From Vibrio sp. AND4 (lineage in GTDB: Bacteria; Pseudomonadota; Gammaproteobacteria; Enterobacterales; Vibrionaceae), in assembly GCF_000171815.1 (NCBI RefSeq), contig NZ_ABGR01000006.1, positions 122,130 through 186,129 of the forward strand: a DNA stretch of 64,000 bases, in the 5' to 3' direction. A program made the position numbers and the translations under genes. Within the stretch, counting starts at the first letter, position 1, and each line of letters starts with the position of its first letter. Shown piece by piece: positions 51,313 through 60,936 of the stretch. Below the pieces are notes generated by a model. It was not told the DNA's origin, ran no database searches, and was given only the letters and a program-made list of their open reading frames with translations.

Positions 51313-54300
51313 ATGACAAAAGCAACGATTCTTTCCGTCACAAACCCATCTGAGCGTGGCGACAAAAAACAGCTCGGTAACTTGCCAGGTGCCGCATTGC
51401 CAATGGCGATCGCTGAGCTAGTAAAACAGCATTCAAGCCACTCTGTGCTCGTGGTGCCTGACCCACAAATTGCGCTGAAACTGCAAGCAGAAATAGAGCA
51501 GTTCACCGATCAACCAGTGAGTCTATTCCCTGATTGGGAAACTCTGCCGTACGACAATTTCTCTCCACATCAAGAGATTATTTCAGACCGTATTGCACGC
51601 CTATACCAACTACCAACTCAAAGTAATGGCGTAACGATTGTGCCAGTAAGCACAGTATTGCAGCGCCAATCACCGCGAGACTTCTTGTTACAACACACTT
51701 TGATGGTGAAAACAGGCGATCAATTTTCATTAGAGAAACTGCGCGTACAATTAGAGAATTCGGGATATCGTCACGTAGATCAAGTCTTCGGCCCGGGAGA
51801 ATACGCAAGCCGTGGTTCGATCCTTGACCTATTCCCAATGGGAAGTTCTGATCCATTCCGCATTGATTTCTTTGATGACGAGATCGATACCATTCGTACG
51901 TTCGATCCTGAAAATCAACGTTCCATCGAAGACATCCAACAAATCCAATTGCTACCAGCGCACGAGTTTCCGACAACCAAAGCGGCTATCGAAGACTTCC
52001 GCACCCGTTGGCGTACGCAATTTGAAGCTCGTCGCGAGCCCGAATCTATTTACATGCAGGTTACTAAGGGGACATGGCCAGCCGGTATCGAATATTGGCA
52101 ACCGCTGTTTTTTGATCACACTGAAACCTTGTTTGATTACCTGCCAGATGATTCGCAACTGATTGTATTTGGTGACATTGAATCCGCGGTCGATACTTTT
52201 CTCAGTGACGTGGGCTACCGCTACGATCAAAAGAAAATCGATCCGATGCGTCCGCTGCTCGCACCAGAGGCATTGTGGTTAAAGAAGGACGAGCTATTTG
52301 CTCACTTCAAGCAACTGCCACAAGCGCAACTCAGCTTAGAGAAAGTGGTGAAACGTGCAGGCCGCCAAAACCTTGATGTGCAATCTTTGGCTGAGCTTGG
52401 CGTTCAGCAGCAAAACAAAGAACCACTTGCTCGTCTGCGCCAATTTAGTGAGCAGTTCACGGGCAAAATCATTTTTTCTGTCGAGTCTGAGGGACGCCGT
52501 GAGGCCCTAACAGAGCTGCTACAAGGCATAAAAATACGCCCCGTTGCGCATGGTACGATATACCAAGCACTAGATTCTGGCGATCGGTTTAGCTTGATCT
52601 TAGGTGCCGCGGAACATGGCTTTATTCACGATGAGCTCAACTTCGCGTTTATCTGTGAAAGTGATTTGCTGGGCGATCGCGTCATTCAACGCCGTCGTAA
52701 AGACAAAAAAGCCGTCAACAGCGACACTGTGATCCGTCACCTTGCTGAGCTTAAACCGGGTCAGCCTGTTGTTCATATTGATCACGGTATCGGTCGCTAT
52801 ATTGGCTTACAGACGCTTGAAGCTGGTGGGATGAAAACCGAGTACGTTACCCTTGAGTATCAAAACGAAGCCAAGCTGTACGTCCCAGTATCTTCACTTA
52901 ACTTAATTGGCCGCTACTCTGGTGGTGCTGAGGAAAGTGCGCCACTGCATAAGCTTGGCGGTGAAGCATGGGCAAAAGCCCGTCGTAAAGCAGCAGAGAA
53001 AGTTCGTGACGTAGCGGCAGAGCTTCTAGATGTTTACGCGAAGCGTGAATTGAAGCCTGGCTATAAATTCGAGCTCGATCGCGGTCAATACGCGACCTTC
53101 AAAGCGACTTTTCCGTTTGAAGAGACCGACGATCAGTCAATGGCTATTAATGCGGTTTTGTCGGATATGTGCCAAGCAAAAGCCATGGATCGCCTAGTGT
53201 GTGGCGATGTGGGCTTTGGTAAAACAGAAGTCGCGATGCGCGCGGCATTCGTTGCCACAGACAATAGCAAGCAAGTCGCAATATTAGTACCAACCACACT
53301 GCTAGCACAACAGCACTTTGAAAACTTCCGTGACCGCTTTGCCAACTTACCAATACGCGTTGAAGTACTTTCACGCTTTAAGTCGGCAAAAGAGCAAAAA
53401 GTCATTCTCCAAGATGTTGCCGATGGCAAAGTGGATATTGTCGTGGGCACGCACAAACTCCTTTCAAGCGACATCAAATTCAAAGACCTTGGCCTGTTGA
53501 TCGTCGATGAGGAGCACCGCTTCGGTGTGCGCCAAAAAGAAAAAGTCAAAGCGATGCGAGCTGATGTCGATATTCTAACACTGACCGCAACCCCTATTCC
53601 TCGTACATTAAACATGGCCATGAGTGGAATGAGAGACTTGTCGATCATCGCGACACCACCTGCCCGTCGTTTATCTATCAAAACGTTCGTACGTCAGTGC
53701 GAAGACTCTGTAGTACGTGAAGCCGTTCTACGTGAGATCATGCGTGGTGGTCAGGTTTACTTCCTACACAATCAAGTTGAGACCATTGAGAAAACCGCAG
53801 AGGACTTGCAAAAGCTGATTCCAGAGGCACGTTTGACCGTGGCACATGGTCAGATGCGTGAGCGTGAGCTGGAACGCATCATGAGTGATTTTTACCACCA
53901 GCGCTTCAATGTGTTGGTGTGTACCACCATCATCGAGACTGGTATCGACGTTCCGACGGCCAACACCATTATTATGGATCGTGCTGATAACCTCGGCTTG
54001 GCACAGTTACACCAGCTTCGTGGCCGCGTTGGTCGTTCGCACCACCAAGCATACGCTTACCTGCTCACCCCACACCCAAAAGCCATCACCAAAGATGCGA
54101 TTAAACGCCTTGATGCGATCGCTTCACTAGAAGATCTGGGCGCTGGTTTCACGCTTGCCACCCACGATCTTGAAATTCGTGGCGCTGGTGAACTATTGGG
54201 TGACGAACAAAGTGGTCAAATTCAATCCGTTGGCTTTACACTGTATATGGAGATGCTTGAACAAGCGGTTGAAGCATTGAAAGAAGGCAAAGAGCCATCA

Positions 54301-54774
54301 TTAGATGAGCTACTTCGCGAGCAAACTGAAATTGAGATGCGTATACCAGCCCTGCTACCAGATGACTACATTCCTGATGTGAACACACGTCTGTCTATGT
54401 ACAAACGTATTGCCAGCGTCACGGATAACGAAGGTTTATCTGAACTGAAAGTAGAGCTGATTGACCGTTTTGGTTTGTTGCCAGATGCGACCAAGAACCT
54501 TCTGTCTGTCTCAGAATTGAAAATTGGGGCCGGAAGTATTAAGGCGAAGAAGATCGAGGCGCATGATAAAGGCGGATTCATCGAGTTTTACCCTGATGCT
54601 GACATTAATCCAGCGTATCTGGTTAAACTCCTGCAATCACAGCCGCAAAAATTTGCAATGGAAGGTCCAACTAAGTTCAAGTTTAGCGTACCATTGACGG
54701 ACCGACGTAAACGCATCCAGTTTGTTCAAGACTTACTGAATGATTTTAAACAGAATTTATTACCAACGAGCTAA
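51313..54774 (+). CDS. mfd: Transcription-repair coupling factor Mfd
   Basis: Displaces stalled RNA polymerase from DNA lesions and recruits UvrA. The 1153 residues match the E. coli length (1148): UvrB-homology region (about 1-340), an RNA-polymerase-interacting domain near 470-550, and a RecG-like translocase. Walker A GDVGFGKTEV is near 632, DEEH near 733, and LRGRVGRSHHQAYAYLL is motif VI. A C-terminal domain masks the UvrA site. It follows the PilZ-like gene by five bases and precedes csiV. Confidence 0.98.
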   Translation: MTKATILSVTNPSERGDKKQLGNLPGAALPMAIAELVKQHSSHSVLVVPDPQIALKLQAEIEQFTDQPVSLFPDWETLPYDNFSPHQEIISDRIARLYQLPTQSNGVTIVPVSTVLQRQSPRDFLLQHTLMVKTGDQFSLEKLRVQLENSGYRHVDQVFGPGEYASRGSILDLFPMGSSDPFRIDFFDDEIDTIRTFDPENQRSIEDIQQIQLLPAHEFPTTKAAIEDFRTRWRTQFEARREPESIYMQVTKGTWPAGIEYWQPLFFDHTETLFDYLPDDSQLIVFGDIESAVDTFLSDVGYRYDQKKIDPMRPLLAPEALWLKKDELFAHFKQLPQAQLSLEKVVKRAGRQNLDVQSLAELGVQQQNKEPLARLRQFSEQFTGKIIFSVESEGRREALTELLQGIKIRPVAHGTIYQALDSGDRFSLILGAAEHGFIHDELNFAFICESDLLGDRVIQRRRKDKKAVNSDTVIRHLAELKPGQPVVHIDHGIGRYIGLQTLEAGGMKTEYVTLEYQNEAKLYVPVSSLNLIGRYSGGAEESAPLHKLGGEAWAKARRKAAEKVRDVAAELLDVYAKRELKPGYKFELDRGQYATFKATFPFEETDDQSMAINAVLSDMCQAKAMDRLVCGDVGFGKTEVAMRAAFVATDNSKQVAILVPTTLLAQQHFENFRDRFANLPIRVEVLSRFKSAKEQKVILQDVADGKVDIVVGTHKLLSSDIKFKDLGLLIVDEEHRFGVRQKEKVKAMRADVDILTLTATPIPRTLNMAMSGMRDLSIIATPPARRLSIKTFVRQCEDSVVREAVLREIMRGGQVYFLHNQVETIEKTAEDLQKLIPEARLTVAHGQMRERELERIMSDFYHQRFNVLVCTTIIETGIDVPTANTIIMDRADNLGLAQLHQLRGRVGRSHHQAYAYLLTPHPKAITKDAIKRLDAIASLEDLGAGFTLATHDLEIRGAGELLGDEQSGQIQSVGFTLYMEMLEQAVEALKEGKEPSLDELLREQTEIEMRIPALLPDDYIPDVNTRLSMYKRIASVTDNEGLSELKVELIDRFGLLPDATKNLLSVSELKIGAGSIKAKKIEAHDKGGFIEFYPDADINPAYLVKLLQSQPQKFAMEGPTKFKFSVPLTDRRKRIQFVQDLLNDFKQNLLPTS

Positions 54775-54781
54775 TAGTCGA

Positions 54782-55549
54782 ATGAGAATACTGATCCCAT
54801 TATTGCTTCTTTGCATCTCAATGCCATCTTGGGCTGCACGTCAATTTGATATTGAAGTCATTATTTTCAAGCGAGCAGTCAACGCTGAAAGTACCAGTGA
54901 ATCATGGCCGAACGAGCTGCCAACTATTGAAATGAGTAACGTCGGCAGCCTACAAAACGATGCTTACCGCCAGTCAAAAGGCGCCTCGCTTCTCCCGCGT
55001 TCTTCTTACCGATTGAACGCACAAGAAGCAGCACTCAACAACCACGCAGGCTTCAAAGTGCTTAAACACGTTGCTTGGCGTCAAGGCGACCGCGGGAAAG
55101 CAAGTGCACCGATTTTCCGTATGGTTGGTGGCCGAGACTTCTCTGGCTCTTATGATGCAAATGGTAACCCGATCGACAAGATGTCATCACTATCGAACGA
55201 TGGTTACAACGAAGAGAGCGTGAGTGACCCGCTTTACGAACTAGACGGTAAGCTACAGATCTATGTTCAACACTACTTGTTTGCTGAAACGACCATCGAT
55301 ATCCGTGAGCCTAGCGTGCGAGAAGTCCACCTAGCGTCACAGCCTACCGAACAATGGGCAGGTAAATTTGGCGAAGTCGAAGGCAACGTTCAAGCTGGTA
55401 ACTTAGCAGAAGTCACTCCAACCGTGACTGAAGAGAAGTTTTTGAAGAGTTTCCGAATGGATCAAAAACGTCGTATGCGCAGCGGCGAAACCCACTACCT
55501 TGATAACCCATTGATGGGCATGATCATTCAAGTCCGTCGGGTCCGATAA
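54782..55549 (+). CDS. csiV: Peptidoglycan-binding protein CsiV
   Basis: A 255-residue periplasmic protein with signal peptide MRILIPLLLLCISMPSWA. The mature N-terminus ARQFDIEVIIFKR and the C-terminal RRMRSGETHYLDNPLMGMI are characteristic. In V. cholerae CsiV binds peptidoglycan and is needed for PBP1A-LpoA function when D-amino acids are made. The ATG at 54782 sits seven bases past the mfd stop; a frame beginning inside mfd (54740) is less likely. An lpoB gene occurs 5 kb away in this window. Confidence 0.88.
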   Translation: MRILIPLLLLCISMPSWAARQFDIEVIIFKRAVNAESTSESWPNELPTIEMSNVGSLQNDAYRQSKGASLLPRSSYRLNAQEAALNNHAGFKVLKHVAWRQGDRGKASAPIFRMVGGRDFSGSYDANGNPIDKMSSLSNDGYNEESVSDPLYELDGKLQIYVQHYLFAETTIDIREPSVREVHLASQPTEQWAGKFGEVEGNVQAGNLAEVTPTVTEEKFLKSFRMDQKRRMRSGETHYLDNPLMGMIIQVRRVR

Positions 55550-55564
55550 CAACGACACAAACCT

Positions 55565-55592
55565 AAAGCGCAGCACCTGCTGCGCTTTGTCT
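55565..55592 (+). terminator. Hairpin terminator after csiV
   Basis: AAAGCGCAGC / GCTGCGCTTT around ACCT, followed by a weak T-rich stretch; 15 bases past the csiV stop. Confidence 0.65.
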
Positions 55593-55621
55593 CGAGCCTA
55601 ACACGGAAGTGGTATCGATGC

Positions 55622-56170
55622 ATGAATCCAGACTTTGAAATCACCACCACTCATTTAGCTCTGAGAATGATTCCCTCAGAACAAGCCCACACCTTACAAC
55701 GCCTGCTCGTAGAATCCCCTTCCCTGCATCGCTGGTTAGATTGGTGCAATAACAACCTCACTTTGAAAGATGCTCAAGACTTCTTGTTAGCGACTCGCTT
55801 AAATTGGGTAAAAGCCGAGGCGTTTGGCTTTGGTGTTTATGAGCGTGAAAGCGGTAACCTTGTCGGTATGGTGGGAGTCAACGAGCTTTACCATACCTTC
55901 AATATGGCGAGCATTGGGTATTGGATCGCTGATCGGTATCAGCGTAAAGGCTACGCGCAAGAATGCGTTCGCTCACTGGCAGAGTTTTGCTTTGCCAAGC
56001 TTGATATAACCCGCATCGAAATCGTCTGCGATCCAGAAAACACGGCAAGTCAGGCGTTAATAGAATCTGTTGGTGCACAAAAGGAAACCATCGCCAGAAA
56101 CCGTTTTATCTTTCGTGGTAAACCCAAAGATGGCGTGGTGTACTCACTGCTTCCTAGCGACTTAGAATAA
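55622..56170 (+). CDS. GNAT N-acetyltransferase, RimJ/RimL type
   Basis: A 182-residue GCN5-related acetyltransferase. The acetyl-CoA signature lies in ADRYQRKGYAQECVRSLAE, preceded by the beta-4 strand ASIGYWIA and followed by RIEIVCDPENTASQALIESVGA. The N-terminus (TTHLALRMIPSEQAHTLQRL) is typical of the RimL/RimJ branch, which acetylates protein N-termini or small amines. The true substrate is unknown. A single gene with terminators on both sides. Confidence 0.85.
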   Translation: MNPDFEITTTHLALRMIPSEQAHTLQRLLVESPSLHRWLDWCNNNLTLKDAQDFLLATRLNWVKAEAFGFGVYERESGNLVGMVGVNELYHTFNMASIGYWIADRYQRKGYAQECVRSLAEFCFAKLDITRIEIVCDPENTASQALIESVGAQKETIARNRFIFRGKPKDGVVYSLLPSDLE

Positions 56171-56199
56171 AAAAGCCACCGACATGCGGTGGCTTTTTT
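56169..56199. terminator. Bidirectional terminator between the GNAT gene and ndh
   Basis: AAAAGCCACCG (56171-56181) / CGGTGGCTTTT (56187-56197), five-base loop, with A-run and T-run on opposite sides. Confidence 0.9.
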
Positions 56200-56254
56200 G
56201 TGACCTTTATTTCGCTCTCTTCAAATCATTTGCGAAGAGTCGAATTATCGAGGA

Positions 56255-57544
56255 TCAGTGTAGCTTTAAGTTTGGACGCAATACACGATTGATTCGACCA
56301 ACCAGCATCATCAGACCTGTCTTAATCATGCCGTGCAACGCCATTTGGTGCATGCGGTAGAGAGAGATATAAACCACACGCGCAATTCGACCTTCAACCA
56401 TCATAGAGCCTTTGGTTAGGTTACCCATCAAGCTACCAACTGTAGAGAAGCGGCTTAGAGAGACCAAAGAACCGTGGTCTTTGTATTCGTAAGCTTTTAA
56501 CTCACGGCCATTTAGCTTAGCAACAATGTTGGAGAATGCTTGGCTTGCCATTTGGTGCGCAGCTTGAGCACGTGGCGGTACAAATGAACCATCTGGTTGA
56601 GTACATTGTGCCAAATCACCAATAACGAAGATGTCATCGTCACGAGTAGTCTGCAGTGTATTTTTTACCACAAGCTGGTTAATACGGTTCGTTTCTAAAC
56701 CTGCAATATCTTTGATGAAATCCGGCGCCTTAATGCCCGCCGCCCAAACCATGATTTGCGCAGAAATCTTATCACCGTCTTTGGTTATCAGACCATCTTT
56801 CTCCGCTTGTGTCACCATGGTCGCCGTACGAACGTTAACACCGAGCTTAACCAACTCTTGGTGTGCTGCAGAAGAGATACGTGGTGGAAGCGCAGGAAGA
56901 ATACGCTCACCTGCTTCAACCAAGTTTACGTTCAGCTTAGTTGAGTCTAGGTCACCAAATCCGTAAGTACGCAGCTCTTTCACCGCGTTGTGGAGCTCGG
57001 CAGAGAGTTCAACCCCCGTCGCACCCGCACCAACAATTGCGATGTCTACTGTGCCATTGCCGTTTTTCGCGTGCAGTTTTAGGAACTGGTTGTTCATTTC
57101 GCTGCGGAAACGGTGTGCCTGTTCAGGGCTATCTAAGAAGATACAATTTTCACGAACGCCAGGCGTGTTGAAGTCATTTGATGTAGACCCAATAGCCATG
57201 ACTAGGATGTCGTATTCTAGCTCACGTCTTGGAATAAGAAGATCGCCATGCTCGTCTTTTAGTTCACTTAAAATGATCACTTTACGTTCACGATCGATAT
57301 CTTGAAGACTGCCCATTTGGAACTCAAAACTATGGTTTTTCGCATGAGCACGATAGCTCAGTGCATCTACGCCTTCGTCTAGAGAACCGGTTGCGACTTC
57401 GTGCAACAAAGGTTTCCACAAGTGGCTCGCTTTACGGTCTACCAGTGTAATTTGCGCACGGTTCTTACGACCCAAAGTACGGCCCAGTTTGGTTGCCAAT
57501 TCAAGGCCACCAGCACCGCCGCCTACAACGATAATGCGTGTCAC
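56255..57544 (-). CDS. ndh: Type II NADH dehydrogenase (NADH:quinone oxidoreductase)
   Basis: Single-subunit flavoprotein that passes electrons from NADH to quinone without pumping protons. The 429 residues have two Rossmann motifs: [16 protein letters not shown] for FAD at 6-21 and [15 protein letters not shown] for NADH near 172. [20 protein letters not shown] is the second FAD segment. The C-terminal amphipathic helices give membrane attachment. A promoter with an FNR-like site lies about 260 bases upstream, consistent with FNR repression known for E. coli ndh. Confidence 0.97.
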   Translation of the reverse strand: MTRIIVVGGGAGGLELATKLGRTLGRKNRAQITLVDRKASHLWKPLLHEVATGSLDEGVDALSYRAHAKNHSFEFQMGSLQDIDRERKVIILSELKDEHGDLLIPRRELEYDILVMAIGSTSNDFNTPGVRENCIFLDSPEQAHRFRSEMNNQFLKLHAKNGNGTVDIAIVGAGATGVELSAELHNAVKELRTYGFGDLDSTKLNVNLVEAGERILPALPPRISSAAHQELVKLGVNVRTATMVTQAEKDGLITKDGDKISAQIMVWAAGIKAPDFIKDIAGLETNRINQLVVKNTLQTTRDDDIFVIGDLAQCTQPDGSFVPPRAQAAHQMASQAFSNIVAKLNGRELKAYEYKDHGSLVSLSRFSTVGSLMGNLTKGSMMVEGRIARVVYISLYRMHQMALHGMIKTGLMMLVGRINRVLRPNLKLH

Positions 57545-57780
57545 AATGTTATCCTCTACAAAAATGAATATATGGGTTCAGTTTGATGCAGACTCACAAC
57601 GCTCTGTGGTCATACACCCAACCGATGAATTCTTTGGTCTCTAGAGGTAAGCTCACTTTTGGATAAATACCGATGTCATCTTGATTGTTGCTTCTTTTTG
57701 ATATGCATCAGTTTGTTGGTCTAAGATAAGTGATCTCAGCCAAAAAATGGGCAAGTTTCTTCACTCGCTCTCAATTTTTT

Positions 57781-57794
57781 TTGATATTTGTCAA
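57781..57794. promoter_or_regulatory. FNR-like box in ndh control region
   Basis: TTGAT-ATTT-GTCAA matches the FNR consensus TTGAT-N4-ATCAA at nine of ten positions. It lies about 12-25 bases downstream of the predicted transcription start, a place where binding would block transcription. Confidence 0.6.
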
Positions 57795-57812
57795 ATTATT
57801 TTTACGGGCTTT

Positions 57813-57840
57813 ATTATATCGGCCAATCCTTTGATGGCAA
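57813..57840 (-). promoter_or_regulatory. Predicted ndh promoter
   Basis: On the minus strand TTGCCA (57840-57835) and TATAAT (57818-57813) are separated by 16 bases, a near-consensus sigma-70 promoter pointing at ndh. Transcription would start near 57806. Confidence 0.6.
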
Positions 57841-57923
57841 CTAAAATCCATGCCCTAGATACGGATTGACGCATTTTGACCTGATTAACAGTATAGTATT
57901 CTCACAAAAAAAGTTTAAAGCAG

Positions 57924-58204
57924 TATACCCAAGTAACCTCGAGATGCTTGGTTCAGCGAGAATGACTTGGTTTGCAGACGCGGCGTCGATTTAAAGGTCT
58001 AGTGGGTCTAAATCAAAAATCGACAACAAAGTATGCGAGCCAAGGCAACTCGCCCTTCGGGAGCGTGTCATTGAGTCGATTTCTGTGTCAAACAACTTGG
58101 CAAGAGCTGGCTATTACGCTGCGTTGTTTTACTTGCTTACTTTAGGTAAACAGGGAATCAATGACAACGCTCTGAATCCTGCATCTTGAAGTCACTTGGG
58201 TATA
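57924..58204. mobile_element. 281-bp inverted-repeat element (MITE-like Vibrio repeat)
   Basis: The left end TATACCCAAGTAACCTCGAG and the right end (reverse complement) TATACCCAAGTGACTTCAAG match at 17 of 20 positions and both continue ATGC, giving 24-bp terminal inverted repeats with three mismatches. The interior contains small inverted repeats (for example CTCGCCCTTCGGGAGCG) and no ORF. Size, terminal repeats and lack of coding point to a non-autonomous miniature element; similar TATACCCAAGT-ended repeats are, to my recollection, scattered in Vibrio genomes. It lies between ycfP and ndh. Confidence 0.75.
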
Positions 58205-58274
58205 AATCATAACAGTGACGAGATGATAATTAAGTTTATTTCTGATTGTTGCTATCGCGCTGTATGGAGCCAAA

Positions 58275-58303
58275 AACAAAAACAGCACTTCAAAAAGTGC
58301 TGT
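58275..58303 (-). terminator. Terminator after ycfP
   Basis: ACAGCACTT (58282-58290) / AAGTGCTGT (58295-58303), four-base loop; T-rich TTTTTGTTTTT follows on the minus strand. It closes the hinT-ycfP gene run. Confidence 0.82.
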
Positions 58304-58327
58304 CTAGACAAAATACTCTGATGTGCG

Positions 58328-58867
58328 TTAGGCGTGTTTGAATGCCTTTATTGCTTGTAAATGATGGGAGATCTTCTTGAACTTGTGTGTTTGAGTCTCA
58401 TCCCAAATGATTTGGTAGTACTCATCTAATTCTGCTGCCGTTTTTGCGTTGTCGTGAACTTCATCTTCTTTAGATAAAATCACCAAACAGCGATCTTGGT
58501 TTTTCGTGCGGAATTGCTCAACACACTTGGTGGCAATATCTTCATACTCTTCTGGACGATCAATTCGCCCTGCCATTGCCTTCTCTGGGTGTAAGTTTGG
58601 GTTGAACATCACTTGCTTGATGCCACAAATAAAACCGATTCGTTCTGACCAGTATGCGCCAAGACCAACGCCACAAATCAGCGGGTTTGGATCGTTCGCT
58701 TGGTTGATGACCTTAGATACTTCTTTTAATAAGTGCTGCATGTCATGTTTGGGGTGAAGAGTGCTGTAGTTGATGAAACGTACATCATCATCGATGAATT
58801 GCAATTGAAGAACTTTTTCGTGGTTACCTGGGCTTGTGCTGTCAAAACCGTGCAAGTAAATAATCAT
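58328..58867 (-). CDS. ycfP: YcfP family alpha/beta-fold protein (UPF0227)
   Basis: A 179-residue soluble protein matching E. coli YcfP from [20 protein letters not shown] through [13 protein letters not shown] to the C-terminal [19 protein letters not shown]. The fold is alpha/beta hydrolase, but the nucleophile elbow reads CGVGLGAYW with no Ser, as in E. coli YcfP, so classical esterase activity is doubtful. It follows thiK by 74 bases, in the order seen in enterobacteria except that nagZ is absent between them. Confidence 0.92.
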   Translation of the reverse strand: MIIYLHGFDSTSPGNHEKVLQLQFIDDDVRFINYSTLHPKHDMQHLLKEVSKVINQANDPNPLICGVGLGAYWSERIGFICGIKQVMFNPNLHPEKAMAGRIDRPEEYEDIATKCVEQFRTKNQDRCLVILSKEDEVHDNAKTAAELDEYYQIIWDETQTHKFKKISHHLQAIKAFKHA

Positions 58868-58941
58868 GTGTACCTCTCCCTTTGGCTTGCTGGTACTTCA
58901 CTAAAACTACCAGCTTTTATTTAAGGTTAAAGAGGAAAAAA

Positions 58942-59823
58942 TCATGGTTTATCAAAACAGTGATCTTCAAAGCATAATAGGTCTTTAAATTCACCTGCGC
59001 TGTGCAAATATTGTTCATCTCCCCACAATTTGTAGGCCACGAGATACCATAACATTGCCATCACACGTGTTCTTGGCATCCAAGCTTGCGCACCCTCGAG
59101 CCACAAGTCTACGTCTTCAATTTGACGAAGCTGGCAATACCTTGCGACACCATCTTCCATTTTCACATCCGCCAGTTGCAAAATAAGCGCGAGGTCAAGC
59201 CTTGGATCCGCTAAGCCAGCATATTCCCAATCAATGACTTTCACACCGTTTTCACCACGTACCAAATTGTAGTAGCCCAGATCAAAATGACACAGGGCCG
59301 CAGGAACAGGCTCTACACACGGTTCAGAACGCCATTTGCGATACAAGTTCTCAAATTCAGTGTTCACATACTGGCCTTCCAGTTCCAACCAAAAATGGTC
59401 GATACGTGAGAGATAAGAAAATGGCACGAGAGGAAGCACCGATGTTGGGTACTCGTGGATCGCAACCGCAATCGGCAACAACTCTTCAGTATCAATATCC
59501 AGTTTGGTGAGCGTATCGCCGGGCAACCACTCGACCAATAAACCTTGCTCGTGAACAAACACGGGGGACGGGCCTAAATGAGTAGGGGCAATCGCATTAA
59601 GGATTTGATATTCGTTGTGACGAGATATAGCAAAGGCTTTGCATACGTGACTGGTCGGTCGCCAGACATAAGCAAAGCCCTCAGAGGATTCCAACCGCCA
59701 ACAACGATTGGTTAGCCCCCCAGTCACAGTTTGCGCCTTCACTGGGGGTGAAGTAAAAAAGCCATCAAGAGCACGTAAACTTGGGTCTAATTGTTTCGCT
59801 TGTTGCCAAGAAAACCACGCCAT
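58942..59823 (-). CDS. thiK: Thiamine kinase family phosphotransferase (ThiK)
   Basis: A 293-residue aminoglycoside-phosphotransferase-fold kinase, the salvage enzyme that phosphorylates thiamine in E. coli (ThiK/YcfN). Catalytic loop CHFDLGYYNLV and metal-binding VIDWEYAGLADPRLDLA are clear. The ATG at 59823 (MAWFSWQQAKQLDP) follows GGAGAAG; the longer frame from GTG at 59838 overlaps that ribosome-binding site. The assignment to thiamine rests on synteny with lpoB and ycfP; choline-kinase-like alternatives are possible from sequence alone. Confidence 0.82.
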   Translation of the reverse strand: MAWFSWQQAKQLDPSLRALDGFFTSPPVKAQTVTGGLTNRCWRLESSEGFAYVWRPTSHVCKAFAISRHNEYQILNAIAPTHLGPSPVFVHEQGLLVEWLPGDTLTKLDIDTEELLPIAVAIHEYPTSVLPLVPFSYLSRIDHFWLELEGQYVNTEFENLYRKWRSEPCVEPVPAALCHFDLGYYNLVRGENGVKVIDWEYAGLADPRLDLALILQLADVKMEDGVARYCQLRQIEDVDLWLEGAQAWMPRTRVMAMLWYLVAYKLWGDEQYLHSAGEFKDLLCFEDHCFDKP

Positions 59824-59865
59824 GAATGACTTCTCCACTCAGGTCAGAACATTAAACAGAATCCA

Positions 59866-60456
59866 TTAAAGACCAAAGAGGCTCTTAGATTGTTCTTTAC
59901 GGATTTCCGTCTCGTCTGCCCACTCGATCAAGCCAGTTTCAAGATCCATCAGACGCATAGTCATTTTGTAGTAAACGTCTTTGTCGCTGCCCGCATTTTT
60001 CACGATGCTAGACAGGTTACCGTAAAGCATATATTGCGCACCGACCATTTTACCAAATTGGATTGCTGTGCTTTGGTTCGCTAGCTCATCGGTGTTTTGG
60101 AAGTTAAGCTGCTCACGAACAGACTCAACACGGTCCATATCGACGAAACGGAACTTACCAGAGTTCAGCATCTTAGTAGAAATAGTGTCAGTGATTGACT
60201 CTGTATCTATGTGTTCACTTGTTTTGTTCTTGATACGCTCAACAAACACGATAGGACGCTTGTCACGAGTAATTGCACCCACTGAGCCTGACATCATCAT
60301 GCTATCGACCATCTCGCCAGCAATTTTTTGTAGATCTGTCGAGCCAAAATCGATCGTTGTGGTTTCTGTCGCTTGCGAATCTCCATAAGAGATTTTGTTC
60401 GAACAACCACCCAGAATGACGGCAAGACCTAGAAGAGCAATAATACTTTTTTTCAT
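59866..60456 (-). CDS. lpoB: Penicillin-binding protein activator LpoB
   Basis: Outer-membrane lipoprotein of 196 residues that activates the peptidoglycan synthase PBP1B from outside. The signal peptide ends in the lipobox LGGC (Cys18). The mature linker is shorter than in E. coli. The globular domain (IVFVERIKNKTSEHIDTESI, MLNSGKFRFVD, QYMLYGNLSSI) is the conserved TolB-N-like LpoB fold. It lies between ycfL and thiK as in E. coli. Confidence 0.93.
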   Translation of the reverse strand: MKKSIIALLGLAVILGGCSNKISYGDSQATETTTIDFGSTDLQKIAGEMVDSMMMSGSVGAITRDKRPIVFVERIKNKTSEHIDTESITDTISTKMLNSGKFRFVDMDRVESVREQLNFQNTDELANQSTAIQFGKMVGAQYMLYGNLSSIVKNAGSDKDVYYKMTMRLMDLETGLIEWADETEIRKEQSKSLFGL

Positions 60457-60543
60457 GAGAGTTCCTTAGTTTGTGTTTCACCCCAAGACGTCTCCGTCTT
60501 AGGAAAGCAGCATAGCTACCTAAAATGTATCCCAAAGTTTGGG

Positions 60544-60936
60544 TTAGTTATCTTGGGCTTCGCGAATTTGTACACGGAATTGAGTCCCGTTAGGGTTCAC
60601 CGTTACTTCAGACAAAGTCACCTGTTCAAATCCACGAACAATCATTTTTCGCCATGGACCCAGTTTGGTATTCACTTCTAATCCAGCGTTGTCATACCAG
60701 TAAAAACGATAAAGGATCTCTTGATCGCCTTTGTAGTTACTGCTTAATTGAACGACGCCGCGTGGACGCTCATCCACATAAGTCGTGATGATATTGTCTA
60801 CCAGCAGACGACTGCCTAAAACATTATCGTGGAAGAAAACTTTTTGTGTTTGACCATCAACTCGGATGCCCGCAGTGTTGTCTGCACAACCTGCTAAACC
60901 AACCATCACTGCCAAACCTATAAGCCATGCTCTCAT
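60544..60936 (-). CDS. ycfL: YcfL family lipoprotein (DUF1425)
   Basis: A 130-residue lipoprotein, lipobox LAGC with Cys17. The single DUF1425 domain (VVQLSSNYKGDQEILYRFYW, AGLEVNTKLGPWRKMIVRG) is beta-rich and periplasm-facing. Function unknown, but it always travels with lpoB. The ATG overlaps the stop of the upstream COG3014 gene (TAATG), with GGGAGG as its ribosome-binding site inside that gene. Confidence 0.9.
   Translation of the reverse strand: MRAWLIGLAVMVGLAGCADNTAGIRVDGQTQKVFFHDNVLGSRLLVDNIITTYVDERPRGVVQLSSNYKGDQEILYRFYWYDNAGLEVNTKLGPWRKMIVRGFEQVTLSEVTVNPNGTQFRVQIREAQDN

Larger units (their letters stand above)
57545..57923. other. Intergenic region upstream of ndh
   Basis: Carries the proposed ndh promoter (57813-57840) and FNR-like box (57781-57794). 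This leaves a predicted 5' leader of about 260 bases, long for a single gene. No frame here looks coding. Confidence 0.5.
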
